Assembly: GCA_964489525.1 (NCBI GenBank)
Contig: CAZAYY010000015.1
Span: 1 to 64,000 of the forward strand
From: CAZAYY01 sp964489525
Lineage (GTDB): Bacteria; Chloroflexota; Anaerolineae; Anaerolineales; JABWBV01
Reading direction: 5' to 3'
Length of the DNA stretch: 64,000 nucleotides
Position numbers and translations under genes: made by a program. The notes under the pieces were generated by a model. That model made no database searches and was not told where the DNA came from. It saw only the letters and a program-made list of their open reading frames with translations. Every line of letters begins with the position of its first letter. Position 1 is the stretch's first letter. Below are positions 1-8,171 of this stretch, in pieces.

Positions 1-29
1 ATGCGCTCTACCTACTGAGCTATGAGGGC
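1..29 (-). tRNA. tRNA, 5' half only (cut by window edge), probably tRNA-Thr
   Basis: Read on the minus strand, 29 down to 1 gives the acceptor 5' strand GCCCTCA, then TAGCTCAGTAGGTAGAGC, which is a normal D-arm. The anticodon lies outside the window. Its place right after tRNA-Thr(TGT) and tRNA-Tyr recalls the common Thr-Tyr-(Gly)-Thr-tuf cluster, so Thr(GGT) is a guess from context, not from the anticodon. Confidence 0.75.
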
Positions 30-35
30 GATTAG

Positions 36-118
36 TGGGCGGAGACGGATTCGAACCGCCGAAGTCGTCTGACAGCTGATTTACAGTCAGCCCCCTTTGG
101 CCACTTGGGTATCCGCCC
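36..118 (-). tRNA. tRNA-Tyr (anticodon GTA)
   Basis: The acceptor stem GGGCGGA/TCCGCCC closes, with discriminator A at 36. The anticodon loop reads CTGTAAA (GTA). A long class II variable arm precedes a T-arm with GTTCGAATC. The length of 83 nt is normal for bacterial tRNA-Tyr. CCA is not encoded. Confidence 0.97.
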
Positions 119-188
119 AAAATCGAACCGTTGCCAGTTCGCAACCAAAGCCAAATGGCGTTAGCTTTGGTCACTAACTATCAACGGA

Positions 189-261
189 AGCCGACGACGG
201 GACTTGAACCCGTAACCTACCACTTACAAGGCGGTTGCTCTGCCAATTGAGCTACGTCGGC
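189..261 (-). tRNA. tRNA-Thr (anticodon TGT)
   Basis: The acceptor stem GCCGACG/CGTCGGC is perfect, with discriminator T at 189. The D-arm is TAGCTCAATTGGCAGAGC, the anticodon loop CTTGTAA gives TGT (Thr), and the T-loop is TTCAAGT. The length is 73 nt, with CCA not encoded. It is the promoter-proximal member of a three-tRNA minus-strand cluster. Confidence 0.97.
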
Positions 262-444
262 AAGCTAAATTTTTAATGTTCGTGCATTAAGCGAGACGCA
301 TTATACCAAAGCCCCTCTACTCCGACAAGGTACAGGCGGCAAAATAGTATCGAATTCTTTCGGTTGCCAGCGCTTATTTCTTCCAGCGGGGAGAGAGTTT
401 ATCAGGTTTCCTTCTCAGCGTCAATGTTTTTTTAATAAAATTAT

Positions 445-1182
445 TTACAAATATCCTCTTGCTTGCCAGGCAAGATAAAGCGCCACAGAACCTGCCGCAG
501 CAGCGTTCAGAGACTGAATTTTGCCCCGCATGGGCAGGCGCAGCAGAATATCACATGAGTCTCGAACCAGGCGGCGCAGCCCTTCCCCTTCGCTGCCAAC
601 CACCAGGGCAATTGCGCCATCTAACCGCACCTCATTGGGGAGCCTGGCTTCAGGGCTGCCTTCCAGCCCCACCACCCAAACGCCAGCTTCTTTCAACTTT
701 TCAATCGCCTGCGCCAGGTTGCCCTGGGCGATCCACAAGTGTTCTACGGCACCCGAAGAGGCATTGACAACAGCCGGGGTAATTTCTGCTTGCTGGTGCC
801 GGGGCATAACAACACCTTGCACCCCCACGGCTTCAGCGGTACGGAAAAGCACCCCCAGGTTTTGCGGATCTTGCAGCGCATCCAGCAATAAAAATACTGG
901 GGGTGTTTCGGCCTGTGCCGCTCGAGCCACAATTTGTTGGAGATCCACATAGGGATATTCACTGGCGACGAGCAAAACACCCTGGTTTCCGGCCTGGCGA
1001 GCGTCCAATGTCGCTCGGGAAACTAGTTCGACTGGAATTTTCCGCCAGTGCGCCAGGGAGATGATTTCCTGAATCACCCCTTTGGGTTGGATCGTGTCGA
1101 GGATTTGCAGGTGAAAAACCTGGCGCCTGCCCGCTTTCAGGGTTTCATAAACCGGATGCCGTCCATAAATCAGGGTTCGCAT
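445..1182 (-). CDS. rlmB: 23S rRNA (guanosine-2'-O)-methyltransferase, RlmB/TrmH (SpoU) family
   Basis: A 245-residue SPOUT methyltransferase that should methylate the ribose of a 23S rRNA guanosine (G2251 in E. coli) with S-adenosylmethionine. The N-terminal substrate-binding domain begins with the typical IYGRHPVYE. The trefoil-knot domain shows the three SpoU motifs: DALQDPQNLGVLFRTAEA near residue 101, VVGSEGEGL near 193, and LPMRGKIQSLNAAAAG near 216. The length fits the family, and the ATG at 1182 lies 14 nt after the cysS stop, so the two genes are probably cotranscribed. RlmB and TrmH-like enzymes are hard to separate by eye; the RGRHPV-like N-terminal domain favours RlmB. Confidence 0.92.
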   Translation of the reverse strand: MRTLIYGRHPVYETLKAGRRQVFHLQILDTIQPKGVIQEIISLAHWRKIPVELVSRATLDARQAGNQGVLLVASEYPYVDLQQIVARAAQAETPPVFLLLDALQDPQNLGVLFRTAEAVGVQGVVMPRHQQAEITPAVVNASSGAVEHLWIAQGNLAQAIEKLKEAGVWVVGLEGSPEARLPNEVRLDGAIALVVGSEGEGLRRLVRDSCDILLRLPMRGKIQSLNAAAAGSVALYLAWQARGYL

Positions 1183-1196
1183 GGCGGGTTTTCAAC

Positions 1197-2591
1197 TTAC
1201 TCCCAACGCCAGGTGGCACCTGATTTGGTATCTTCAAGGATGACACCCAGGTCCTTCAGCCGGTCGCGAACCAGGTCCGACAAAGCCCAAAGTTTTTGCT
1301 TGCGCATTTCCTGGCGAATCTCAATCAGCAGGTCAACAAAAGGCGCCACAGCCTGCCCGCCCGCTTCTTCCTGGGGCAAAGTCAGCCCTAATACTCCAGC
1401 CAGCTCCACCAGAGATTGTTGTGCGACCTGCAGCTCTGCAGCATTCAGACCGCTATCCCGCCCCTGGTTGATTGCGCGAACCAGCTCAAAGAGTGCGGCC
1501 AGCGCTCCGGAGGTGTTAAAGTCATCATCCATGGCTGCCTCAAAATCCTGGCGAACTTTCACAAAGGTGTTCATCAATCCAGCGGCTTGCTCGGGCGCAC
1601 CTGGGGCGGAGGGCAGCGCGGGGCGCAAACCAGAACGCAGCCTTTCCAGGGCTTTTTCGGCCTGGGCAATCACATCTTCGTTAAAAGTAAGCGGACCGCG
1701 ATAGTTGGAATTAAGAATTATCAGGCGAAATATGTTCGCTTCGTGGCTGGCCAGAAATTCATCAATCGTCACCAGGTTGCCCAAAGATTTGGACATTTTT
1801 TCTCCACCCAGTTGAAGCATCCCATTGTGCACCCAGTAACGCGCAAAGGGTTTACCGGTCAGCGATTCAGTTTGGGCAATTTCGTTTTCATGATGCGGGA
1901 AAACCAGGTCATTACCGCCGCCATGAATGTCAATTTGCTCGCCGAGATGAGAAAGATTCATTGCCGAGCATTCAATGTGCCAACCCGGGCGACCTTTTCC
2001 CCAGGGGCTGTCCCAATATGGCTCCCCAGGTTTGGCGGCTTTCCACAGCGCGAAATCTAATGGATTTTCTTTGCGATTATCCACCTCTATGCGCGCCCCA
2101 GCCATCATTTCATCCAACTTTCGACCCGATAATTTTCCATATTCGGGGTCATTACGCACCCTGAAATACACATCTCCATCAACAGGATATGCAAAACCCT
2201 TATCAATCAGTGCAGAAACAAACGTGATAATGGCTTCGATTTCCTGGGTGGCCCGCGGGTTAACCGTGGCGGGCAAAACATTTAACCCTTCCAGATTCCT
2301 TCGGTATTGGTCAATGTAGCTTTGCGCTAATGTAAAAGGGTCAATTTTCTTAGCCGCGGCACGCAGGATAATTTTGTCATCCACATCGGTGAAATTCATG
2401 GCAAAAACCACCTGGTAACCTTTGTGAACCAAATAACGCCGGATAATATCAAAAACCACCGCAGACATGGCGTGGCCCACGTGAGCATTGTCATAAACCG
2501 TTGGACCGCAAACGTACATACTCACTTTTCCAGGAACCAGGGTTTCGAAAGTTTCTTTTTGACGGGAGAGGGTGTTGTAAATTTTTAGCAT
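1197..2591 (-). CDS. cysS: Cysteine-tRNA ligase
   Basis: A 464-residue class I aminoacyl-tRNA synthetase that charges tRNA-Cys in the cytoplasm. The signature MYVCGPTVYDNAHVGHA (zinc Cys and HIGH-type motif) is at about residues 25-41. WHIECSAM and the HGGGNDLVFPHHENE zinc/active-site block are in the middle, and GEKMSKSLGN carries the KMSKS loop. A DALR-type helical C-terminus follows. The length matches the family. A GAGG ribosome site lies about 8 nt before the ATG at 2591. It sits between the PIN/TRAM gene (43 nt upstream) and rlmB (14 nt downstream); a cysS-rlmB pair is common in bacteria. Confidence 0.98.
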   Translation of the reverse strand: MLKIYNTLSRQKETFETLVPGKVSMYVCGPTVYDNAHVGHAMSAVVFDIIRRYLVHKGYQVVFAMNFTDVDDKIILRAAAKKIDPFTLAQSYIDQYRRNLEGLNVLPATVNPRATQEIEAIITFVSALIDKGFAYPVDGDVYFRVRNDPEYGKLSGRKLDEMMAGARIEVDNRKENPLDFALWKAAKPGEPYWDSPWGKGRPGWHIECSAMNLSHLGEQIDIHGGGNDLVFPHHENEIAQTESLTGKPFARYWVHNGMLQLGGEKMSKSLGNLVTIDEFLASHEANIFRLIILNSNYRGPLTFNEDVIAQAEKALERLRSGLRPALPSAPGAPEQAAGLMNTFVKVRQDFEAAMDDDFNTSGALAALFELVRAINQGRDSGLNAAELQVAQQSLVELAGVLGLTLPQEEAGGQAVAPFVDLLIEIRQEMRKQKLWALSDLVRDRLKDLGVILEDTKSGATWRWE

Positions 2592-2634
2592 GGGGTTGCC
2601 TCGTTAATCAATAAATCAAATCCAAAAATCCGAC

Positions 2635-3711
2635 TTACTCTTCTTCTGGACGGGCAAAAATCATTCTGCCTGCCGCAGTTTGCAGCACCTTGGTAACCAC
2701 AGCATAAACTCGTTTCCCAAGGTAATGGGCGCCATTTTCGACCACAATCATGGTGCCATCGTCTAAAAAGCCAACGCCCTGGCTGTGCTCTTTACCCTCC
2801 TGGATGATTTCCACACTGAGCGACTCACCAGGAAGCAAAACCGCCTTTACCGCATTGGCCAATTCGTTTACGTTGAGAATCAAAACCCCTTGAAGATCGG
2901 CAACTTTATTCAAATTATAATCATTGGTCAAAATGGGACAACGCAATCGCCGGGCAAGTACAATCAACTTATCATCAACGGCATGGGTGCCTTCGACGTC
3001 CATGTCGGTGATACGCACCCGGGCTTTTTGATCTTTCTGCATCGCAGCCAAAACATCTAACCCACGGCGCCCGCGTTGGCGACGCAAACTGTCTGTTGAA
3101 TCGGCAATATACTGCAATTCGTTGAGCACAAACCGGGGAATAAGCATAATTCCAGGAAGAAACCCTGTGTTGGCAATATCCGCAATCCGGCCATCAATGA
3201 TCACACTGGTGTCAAGCAAGATGACCCGGTCCATAGCAAATTCGGACAAGGAGCCGCCTTTGGCGAATTCAGCAGGTTCACTGCGAGAAGGAACCACCAC
3301 CGAGCGAAACAGGCTGAGAATATCCTGGTGGCGCATTGCAAAAACAACCACCCCAAGGTAGGTAAATATAAGGGCTACCAGGATTGGTGAATATTGACCA
3401 AATAAACCAGGCAGCATCGAAAGGGGCGTCGCCAGCAGCGTGGCTAGAATCAACCCGGTTAACATCCCTGCCAGGCTGGCGAAAAATGTTTCAATCGAAA
3501 CTTGCGCCAAAACGCGCCGGATACCTCGAACCGGGCGGGTTGTAAGAAAAGGGGTCAACACCAGCCCAACCAGTGCGCCCAAAAGCCCGCCAATCACCGC
3601 AAAAAATTCAACCGGTTCATTTGCCATTTGCCCCAGGGTAATCCCCCAAAACACCCCCAGGGTTGCCAGGCCAACCATACCCAAAATTCGAAAAATAAAA
3701 TCAGTGCTCAC
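2635..3711 (-). CDS. Membrane-anchored PIN-TRAM domain protein (YacL type)
   Basis: A 358-residue protein. The N-terminal third has about four hydrophobic segments (residues ~5-130). A PIN nuclease-like domain follows, with the acidic residues of ILLDTSVIIDGR near 165, the ELQ stretch near 200, and LTNDYNLNKVA near 265. A C-terminal TRAM domain, a small RNA-binding beta-barrel, ends the protein (LLPGESLSVEIIQEGKE onward). This order is that of B. subtilis YacL and its actinobacterial relatives, whose exact substrate is not settled. The start is a GTG at 3711 behind TAGGAG, and it probably leads the operon with cysS and rlmB. Confidence 0.9.
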   Translation of the reverse strand: MSTDFIFRILGMVGLATLGVFWGITLGQMANEPVEFFAVIGGLLGALVGLVLTPFLTTRPVRGIRRVLAQVSIETFFASLAGMLTGLILATLLATPLSMLPGLFGQYSPILVALIFTYLGVVVFAMRHQDILSLFRSVVVPSRSEPAEFAKGGSLSEFAMDRVILLDTSVIIDGRIADIANTGFLPGIMLIPRFVLNELQYIADSTDSLRRQRGRRGLDVLAAMQKDQKARVRITDMDVEGTHAVDDKLIVLARRLRCPILTNDYNLNKVADLQGVLILNVNELANAVKAVLLPGESLSVEIIQEGKEHSQGVGFLDDGTMIVVENGAHYLGKRVYAVVTKVLQTAAGRMIFARPEEE

Positions 3712-4086
3712 AAATAACTCCTAAGATAAAAATAAAAATAATAATGAATATTACCCACTTACTCCCGCCTCCTCCCAAAACAAAATCCACCCGTCTGGCG
3801 TGAGAAGGCCAGGGGGGATATGCAAAAAATATAAACCCAGCAAACGAACTCTGTTTTTAATGAGCAGCCCAGATATCCTCTTGCAAAAGGAAGTGTCATG
3901 GGCTATTGGATATTAACACGCTCATGCACTGGCGTCAATAAACTCGGAATAAGCTGGGTCCCCGTAATCCCAATCGTTGGGTTCGCAGTGGTGGCTCTCC
4001 CAGCCAAAAAATTGGGTCGTGAAATTATGGTAAACTAATATTGTAAATTTTACACCATTTAACCTTCAACCGTCAGGAAGGAAGTC
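3712..4086. other. Divergent intergenic region, about 375 nt
   Basis: This is the spacer between the leftward PIN-TRAM operon and the rightward NrtR-like gene. It must hold promoters for both. The part next to 3712 is A+T rich, with several TATTATT-like stretches. The palindrome listed at 4042-4054 is the only clear site. I see no coding potential or RNA gene in 3780-4020. Confidence 0.6.
4042..4054. promoter_or_regulatory. Palindrome TGTAAA-T-TTTACA, candidate operator
   Basis: A perfect 6+6 inverted repeat with one central base lies 33 nt before the ATG of the NrtR-like gene. It sits inside a wider imperfect dyad, ATGGT at 4027 and ACCAT ending at 4058. Its place fits autoregulation, but the true binding site of this regulator is unknown. 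Confidence 0.4.
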
Positions 4087-4761
4087 ATGCAGTCATTCAC
4101 ATATGCGTTTCCTCGCCCAAGTGTCACCGTAGATATGGTGATTTTTGGTGTGCGAGAAAGCAGGTTGGCCATTTTGTTGGTCGAAAGAGAAGCAACCCCA
4201 TTCCCAGGGTATTGGACTTTGCCGGGTGGGTTTGTTCAAATAGACGAATCACTCGAAGAAGCGGCTCAACGGATATTGCGTAAAGAAACCGGGATTGAGG
4301 CAGCTTACCTTGAACAACTTTACACCTATGGAAAACCCGACCGGGACCCGCGGGGAAGGGTGATCACGGTGGCTTATTTTGCCTTGGTTGCCGCCGATAC
4401 GGTCAGCAGCACCCCGGAATCCAGGGCAAAATGGCATTACGCCAACGAGCTGCCCACCCTGGGATTTGACCATAATGAAATTGTGGAATATGGACTGCGC
4501 AGGCTGCGATACAAGCTGGAATACAGTGCAGTTGGCTTTGAATTGCTTCCAACCGAGTTCACCCTGACGGAGCTGCAAACCACATACGAAATCATTCTTG
4601 GCGTCCAACTCGATAAGCGCAACTTCCGCAGAAAAATTCTGGAAGCCAAAATTATTGAAGAGACGCACAACACTCGCTTCGGCGAAGGCCGGCCAGCCCG
4701 GTTGTATCGCTACCGCGAAGATGCGGTGGCAGAAGTAAAGGCAAGGAGATTGTTTCCATAG
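4087..4761 (+). CDS. NrtR-like transcriptional regulator (degenerate Nudix domain plus winged helix)
   Basis: A 224-residue protein. Residues ~8-130 form a Nudix fold (TLPGGFVQIDESLEEAA). In the Nudix box the REUXEE part reads RILRKE, so the first catalytic Glu is Ile and another is Lys; hydrolysis is unlikely. Residues ~150-224 look like a winged helix (FTLTELQTTYEIILG, then LDKRNFRRKILE). This combination is the NrtR family, known to sense ADP-ribose and control NAD metabolism or related sugar genes. No NAD gene is in the window, so its target here is open. The start is an ATG behind AGGAAGG. Confidence 0.82.
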   Translation: MQSFTYAFPRPSVTVDMVIFGVRESRLAILLVEREATPFPGYWTLPGGFVQIDESLEEAAQRILRKETGIEAAYLEQLYTYGKPDRDPRGRVITVAYFALVAADTVSSTPESRAKWHYANELPTLGFDHNEIVEYGLRRLRYKLEYSAVGFELLPTEFTLTELQTTYEIILGVQLDKRNFRRKILEAKIIEETHNTRFGEGRPARLYRYREDAVAEVKARRLFP

Positions 4762-4782
4762 ACCAGTGGAGTTGGGTATAAT
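4753..4782 (+). promoter_or_regulatory. Candidate sigma-70 promoter of selC
   Basis: A perfect TATAAT at 4777-4782 has TTTCCA at 4753-4758 as a weak -35 with an 18-nt spacer. Transcription would start at about 4789, some 8 nt before the mature 5' end of selC. It overlaps the end of the upstream gene. Confidence 0.5.
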
Positions 4783-4796
4783 CGGGTTACATTTAT

Positions 4797-4890
4797 GGGA
4801 GTGGTTGGATCCCGGTGGGTTCCCCGGTCTTCAAAACCGGTGGCGGGTCGTTCAGCGAGCCGCAGTGGGTTCGACTCCCATCCACTCCCG
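4797..4890 (+). tRNA. selC: tRNA-Sec (selenocysteine, anticodon TCA)
   Basis: A 94-nt RNA with features special to bacterial tRNA-Sec. The acceptor stem is 8 bp (GGGAGTGG 4797-4804 with CCACTCCC 4882-4889) with discriminator G at 4890, and stacks on a 5-bp T-stem. The anticodon stem-loop CCGGT-CTTCAAA-ACCGG gives TCA, which reads UGA. The variable arm is long (GCGG...CCGC with an inner TCG/CGA helix) and the T-loop is TTCGACT. CCA is not encoded. It implies that the cell inserts selenocysteine. No selA, selB, selD or clear selenoprotein gene lies in the window. Confidence 0.95.
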
Positions 4891-4949
4891 CCTTCTTAAC
4901 CTTACTCCCAAACCAGAAGCGAACGCTTCACAGAGGGTTTTGTATTCTC

Positions 4950-6428
4950 ATGACCATAGCGAACGAGCCTAACACCAACTTTTTCCAAACGTTAACCGCA
5001 CAATTTATGGAAATCCAGGATATTACCTGGGGAACCGGAAAAAATGCCTTCTGGCGATCGGAAGGCGATGGGTACATCATCCGCTTCCGAGGCAGGTTAA
5101 AGATTGAAAAAACCGATGCCCAGAAAGAACTGGACCTTGCCCTGGCTGCCGATAAAATTTCTTCAGTGATCACCACTGAAAATCAACTGGATGTCATCCT
5201 GCTGATTCACGATGAACTCAGCCATTATGTTCGCCAGGTTTTTAACATCGAGCAGACCACCTGGGGTTCTCCGTCAAAACCGGAAATATGCCAATATATC
5301 GGGGTTTTACGGGTCGATTCCGTAGAGGCATATGCCCGGCTCGAAGAGGTGTTTAAAAAACAGAAAATCACCCCCATTTTCCGGATTGAAAACGGCAAGC
5401 AGGTGATTAAACTTCTGGATTTTGCATTTGAAACTTCCCCCTCAAACCCCTGGGTGAACCTGGTGATGATCATTTTAACTTTTATAAGCGTGCTGCTGGC
5501 GGGTGCGCTGATGGAAATCCAGACCGAAGAAACAGCCCTAACAGCAATCTACCAGGCTGCTTTTCAAGAAATCTGGAAAGGGCTGCCTTTTGCCATCAGT
5601 CTACTATCCATTCTAGTTGCACATGAACTTGGCCACTATTTCGCCGGGCGTTACCACAAAACCAATGTATCCCTCCCCTATTTCATTCCCGTTCCTTTCC
5701 TTGCATTTGGCACTTTGGGAGCGTTTATCCAACTCAAAGAAATCCCCAGAAACCGGCGGGTGCTGCTGGATATTGGCATTGCCGGACCCCTGGCCGGGTT
5801 GGCAGTGGCAGTTGTGGTTTTAATCATCGGCTTGAACCTGTCTGGTGTTGAACCGCTGGCCCAGGTCATGCTGCCCATTAACCAGGCTGGAGTTGCTGAA
5901 GAGTTTCGTTCCGAACTGCAAACCATTTCGATGGAAGGCAACTCAATCCTTTACCTGACCATGAAATACCTGGTTCATAACGAATGGCTTCCTGCACCTG
6001 CCGGGGAAACCAATTTTATCTATTGGGTGAAGTACTTGCTAACAGGCCAACCCATTCCGGCTGGGGGCAGAGATGTGATGATTCATTCGGTGGCTTTTGC
6101 AGGTTGGGCAGGGATTTTATTTACCGGGCTGAACCTGATTCCGCGCGGCCAATTGGATGGTGGCCATATTATTTTCGCACTGTTAGGAAAAAAAGCCCGG
6201 TATCTTCAATTCGTTATTCTTGGCGGGCTGTTGGCATTGGGCCTGGTTTGGAATGGTTGGTGGTTCTGGGTTTTTATTATTGCCCTATTGGGGCAGGTTT
6301 TTGCCGAACCCCTTGACCAGATCACCCAATTAAACCCGGGCAGAAAATGGCTGGCGTGGTTTGGTTTGCTGGTGTTTCTCATTACCTTTACCCCCATTCC
6401 AATGATCTACTACCTGGTATTACCCTGA
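4950..6428 (+). CDS. Site-2-type membrane metalloprotease, M50 family
   Basis: A 492-residue integral membrane protein. The first ~165 residues are soluble and resemble the N-terminal domain of plant EGY and cyanobacterial S2P homologues. Multiple membrane segments follow. HELGH (in VAHELGHYFAGR, residue ~230) and the second metal motif LDGGH (in RGQLDGGHII, ~400) are both present, so it should be active in cutting membrane proteins. The ATG at 4950 behind CAGAGGG is preferred; an upstream in-frame start at 4815 would lie inside selC. The substrate is unknown. The anti-sigma-like protein at 16.9 kb is a possible but unproven client. Confidence 0.88.
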   Translation: MTIANEPNTNFFQTLTAQFMEIQDITWGTGKNAFWRSEGDGYIIRFRGRLKIEKTDAQKELDLALAADKISSVITTENQLDVILLIHDELSHYVRQVFNIEQTTWGSPSKPEICQYIGVLRVDSVEAYARLEEVFKKQKITPIFRIENGKQVIKLLDFAFETSPSNPWVNLVMIILTFISVLLAGALMEIQTEETALTAIYQAAFQEIWKGLPFAISLLSILVAHELGHYFAGRYHKTNVSLPYFIPVPFLAFGTLGAFIQLKEIPRNRRVLLDIGIAGPLAGLAVAVVVLIIGLNLSGVEPLAQVMLPINQAGVAEEFRSELQTISMEGNSILYLTMKYLVHNEWLPAPAGETNFIYWVKYLLTGQPIPAGGRDVMIHSVAFAGWAGILFTGLNLIPRGQLDGGHIIFALLGKKARYLQFVILGGLLALGLVWNGWWFWVFIIALLGQVFAEPLDQITQLNPGRKWLAWFGLLVFLITFTPIPMIYYLVLP

Positions 6429-6506
6429 TTGGGCAGCCCACCAGGGGGGTATTTCATCGAACGGGTACCTTCAAGGATTTTTCTAATCAAAAACCCCCTG
6501 GCATTT

Positions 6507-6552
6507 TCACATTAATTGCTATATAATTCTAATTGTAATTAATGTGACATTA
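6507..6552 (+). promoter_or_regulatory. -10 box flanked by an 11-bp inverted repeat (candidate promoter/operator)
   Basis: TCACATTAATT (6507-6517) and AATTAATGTGA (6537-6547) are perfect inverted arms around TATAAT at 6522-6527. The right arm also forms a second palindrome, TAATGT-G-ACATTA (6540-6552). A repressor or activator binding here would control the secreted-protein gene at 6648, leaving a leader of about 115 nt. Confidence 0.5.
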
Positions 6553-6647
6553 AACTGCAATAAATGTCCGCGCAAATGAACCATTGAAAAGGGGCATTAA
6601 TTGCAGGTATGGACTGCGATTAGAGGGTTTCTTATTCGAGGGTCTGC

Positions 6648-8162
6648 ATGTTCCACACAAAGGCAAAAAAGACAATAACCATCCTGGGTGTGATCATTGT
6701 GGGGTTCTTCATCGTCACAGAAATCTTCGCTTTGCCAGACCCCAATTCCACACTGAAGCCCACAACAACTGGCGGCGGAGAAATTGCCCCCGAGATGCTG
6801 AGCCTGGCTTCGCCCCAGACACTCATCCCAATTGGGCCGCCTCTGAAGCCAGAACCAGGCGTTACCATTCAGGCTTTTATGGATCGAATTGTGATTCACA
6901 ATCGAAATGAAAACCGAGAAAACCGATTCACCTTCTTGCCCCTGGGGCAAATGCATTTTCCAGCCACCAACCCAACTTTGCCCATCATTGGTAAGGAAGC
7001 CCTTTATGTGAACGGGCACAATATTCATCAATTTTTTTGGGATGAATACAGGCACCATCAATTTTTTCACGGTCTTCCCGTTCGCGAAGCCGAGATGGGC
7101 TACAACGCACTTGGGGAGAAAGTGTTTTTCCAGGTATTTCAAAATAGTGTTTTATACGTGGTAATTACAGGCCAAACCACCTTAAGCGGAACGCCTCCCC
7201 TGGAAATTCATACCTTTGACCTGGGTGCTGCCTATTGCGCCGGGCAAATCGAAGGAAACCGCGAATACTACTGTGGCGCAGAAGAATATACCCCCGTTGA
7301 TATGATAGACAATGGCCAGCTTGTCATCCCAGAACCTTTTGCGACAGCCATTTATGAGCGTTGGTCCGCGCTGCGCTTTGGATATGTTCTGGTTCCCCCC
7401 TTTGAATGGAATGAGGATATCTTCCTGGTACTTGATAACATGGTTCTTTACCACGACAAAGGCAAAACCTTTGTGCGAGCCTATCCAACAGTCCGGGCAC
7501 TTGGTAAATGGACAGAACCCCCTGGCCCCCACCTTGATGACGATCGGTTGGATTTTCACCGGGTAGAAGGCGAACTTGGCTACGACATCCCCAGGCTGTA
7601 TAAGGATGAATTCCTGATTCCGAACGGCTCTTTAGATGAATTTTGGGGACCACCCGTTAGCCAAAACCAGTTGGTTGTGCCCGGGCATTACCGCCAATGC
7701 TTTTCCAGCAGCTGTATTGAATATATCCCCAACAACCCCCTCGGCTACCAATTCCAGTTAATGCCCATTGGAAAAGATTTTCTGGAATATGTTTCTTCAC
7801 AAATCCAAATTGCAGAAAGCCAGGTCAACCAAAACACCGGCTACCGCATCTACGTTTCTAACCTTGAAAAAGACTTGAAACCCCTGGGGGTTCAAACCTT
7901 TAAGGTGAGCGTCGCCCATCCCACTGAACCCATGAATGGTCTGCTCATCACCATCGAGTTAACCCTGCCCGGTGGAAAAAAGTTGAACACAACCATGCCT
8001 GCAACCGGCTTTGCGGGAACCTCAGAAATCCGAATCCCTTACGAAACCCATGTGGATCAACTTAAAGTGGAAAGTGGAAGCTATGTAACCGCGAATATCT
8101 GCCTGGCAGAAGTGCCCGAGCCCGTTTGCGCCGTTGCCTTTTACACACTCTGGCCGAGATAA
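6648..8162 (+). CDS. Secreted or membrane-anchored protein of unknown function
   Basis: 504 residues. An N-terminal hydrophobic segment (ITILGVIIVGFFIVTEIFAL, residues ~10-29) is a signal peptide or anchor, so the rest is outside the cell. I do not recognise the fold. The body has short recurring motifs with aromatic and Gly-Pro residues (HQFFHGLPV, DEFWGPPVS, NPLGYQFQL). They recall the weakly conserved 'LGxPxSxxF' repeats of Chloroflexota secreted proteins, but this is only a resemblance. A few Cys (CAGQ, YCG, CFSSSC) could form disulfides. It has its own promoter with a palindromic operator and ends 9 nt before a convergent gene. Confidence 0.7.
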   Translation: MFHTKAKKTITILGVIIVGFFIVTEIFALPDPNSTLKPTTTGGGEIAPEMLSLASPQTLIPIGPPLKPEPGVTIQAFMDRIVIHNRNENRENRFTFLPLGQMHFPATNPTLPIIGKEALYVNGHNIHQFFWDEYRHHQFFHGLPVREAEMGYNALGEKVFFQVFQNSVLYVVITGQTTLSGTPPLEIHTFDLGAAYCAGQIEGNREYYCGAEEYTPVDMIDNGQLVIPEPFATAIYERWSALRFGYVLVPPFEWNEDIFLVLDNMVLYHDKGKTFVRAYPTVRALGKWTEPPGPHLDDDRLDFHRVEGELGYDIPRLYKDEFLIPNGSLDEFWGPPVSQNQLVVPGHYRQCFSSSCIEYIPNNPLGYQFQLMPIGKDFLEYVSSQIQIAESQVNQNTGYRIYVSNLEKDLKPLGVQTFKVSVAHPTEPMNGLLITIELTLPGGKKLNTTMPATGFAGTSEIRIPYETHVDQLKVESGSYVTANICLAEVPEPVCAVAFYTLWPR

Positions 8163-8171
8163 CCGCCCGGT

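Noticed and set aside
4815..4949. An N-terminal extension of the M50 protease starting at 4815
   Set aside because: This segment is the selC RNA gene. The ATG at 4950 has its own ribosome site and starts a normal N-terminus.
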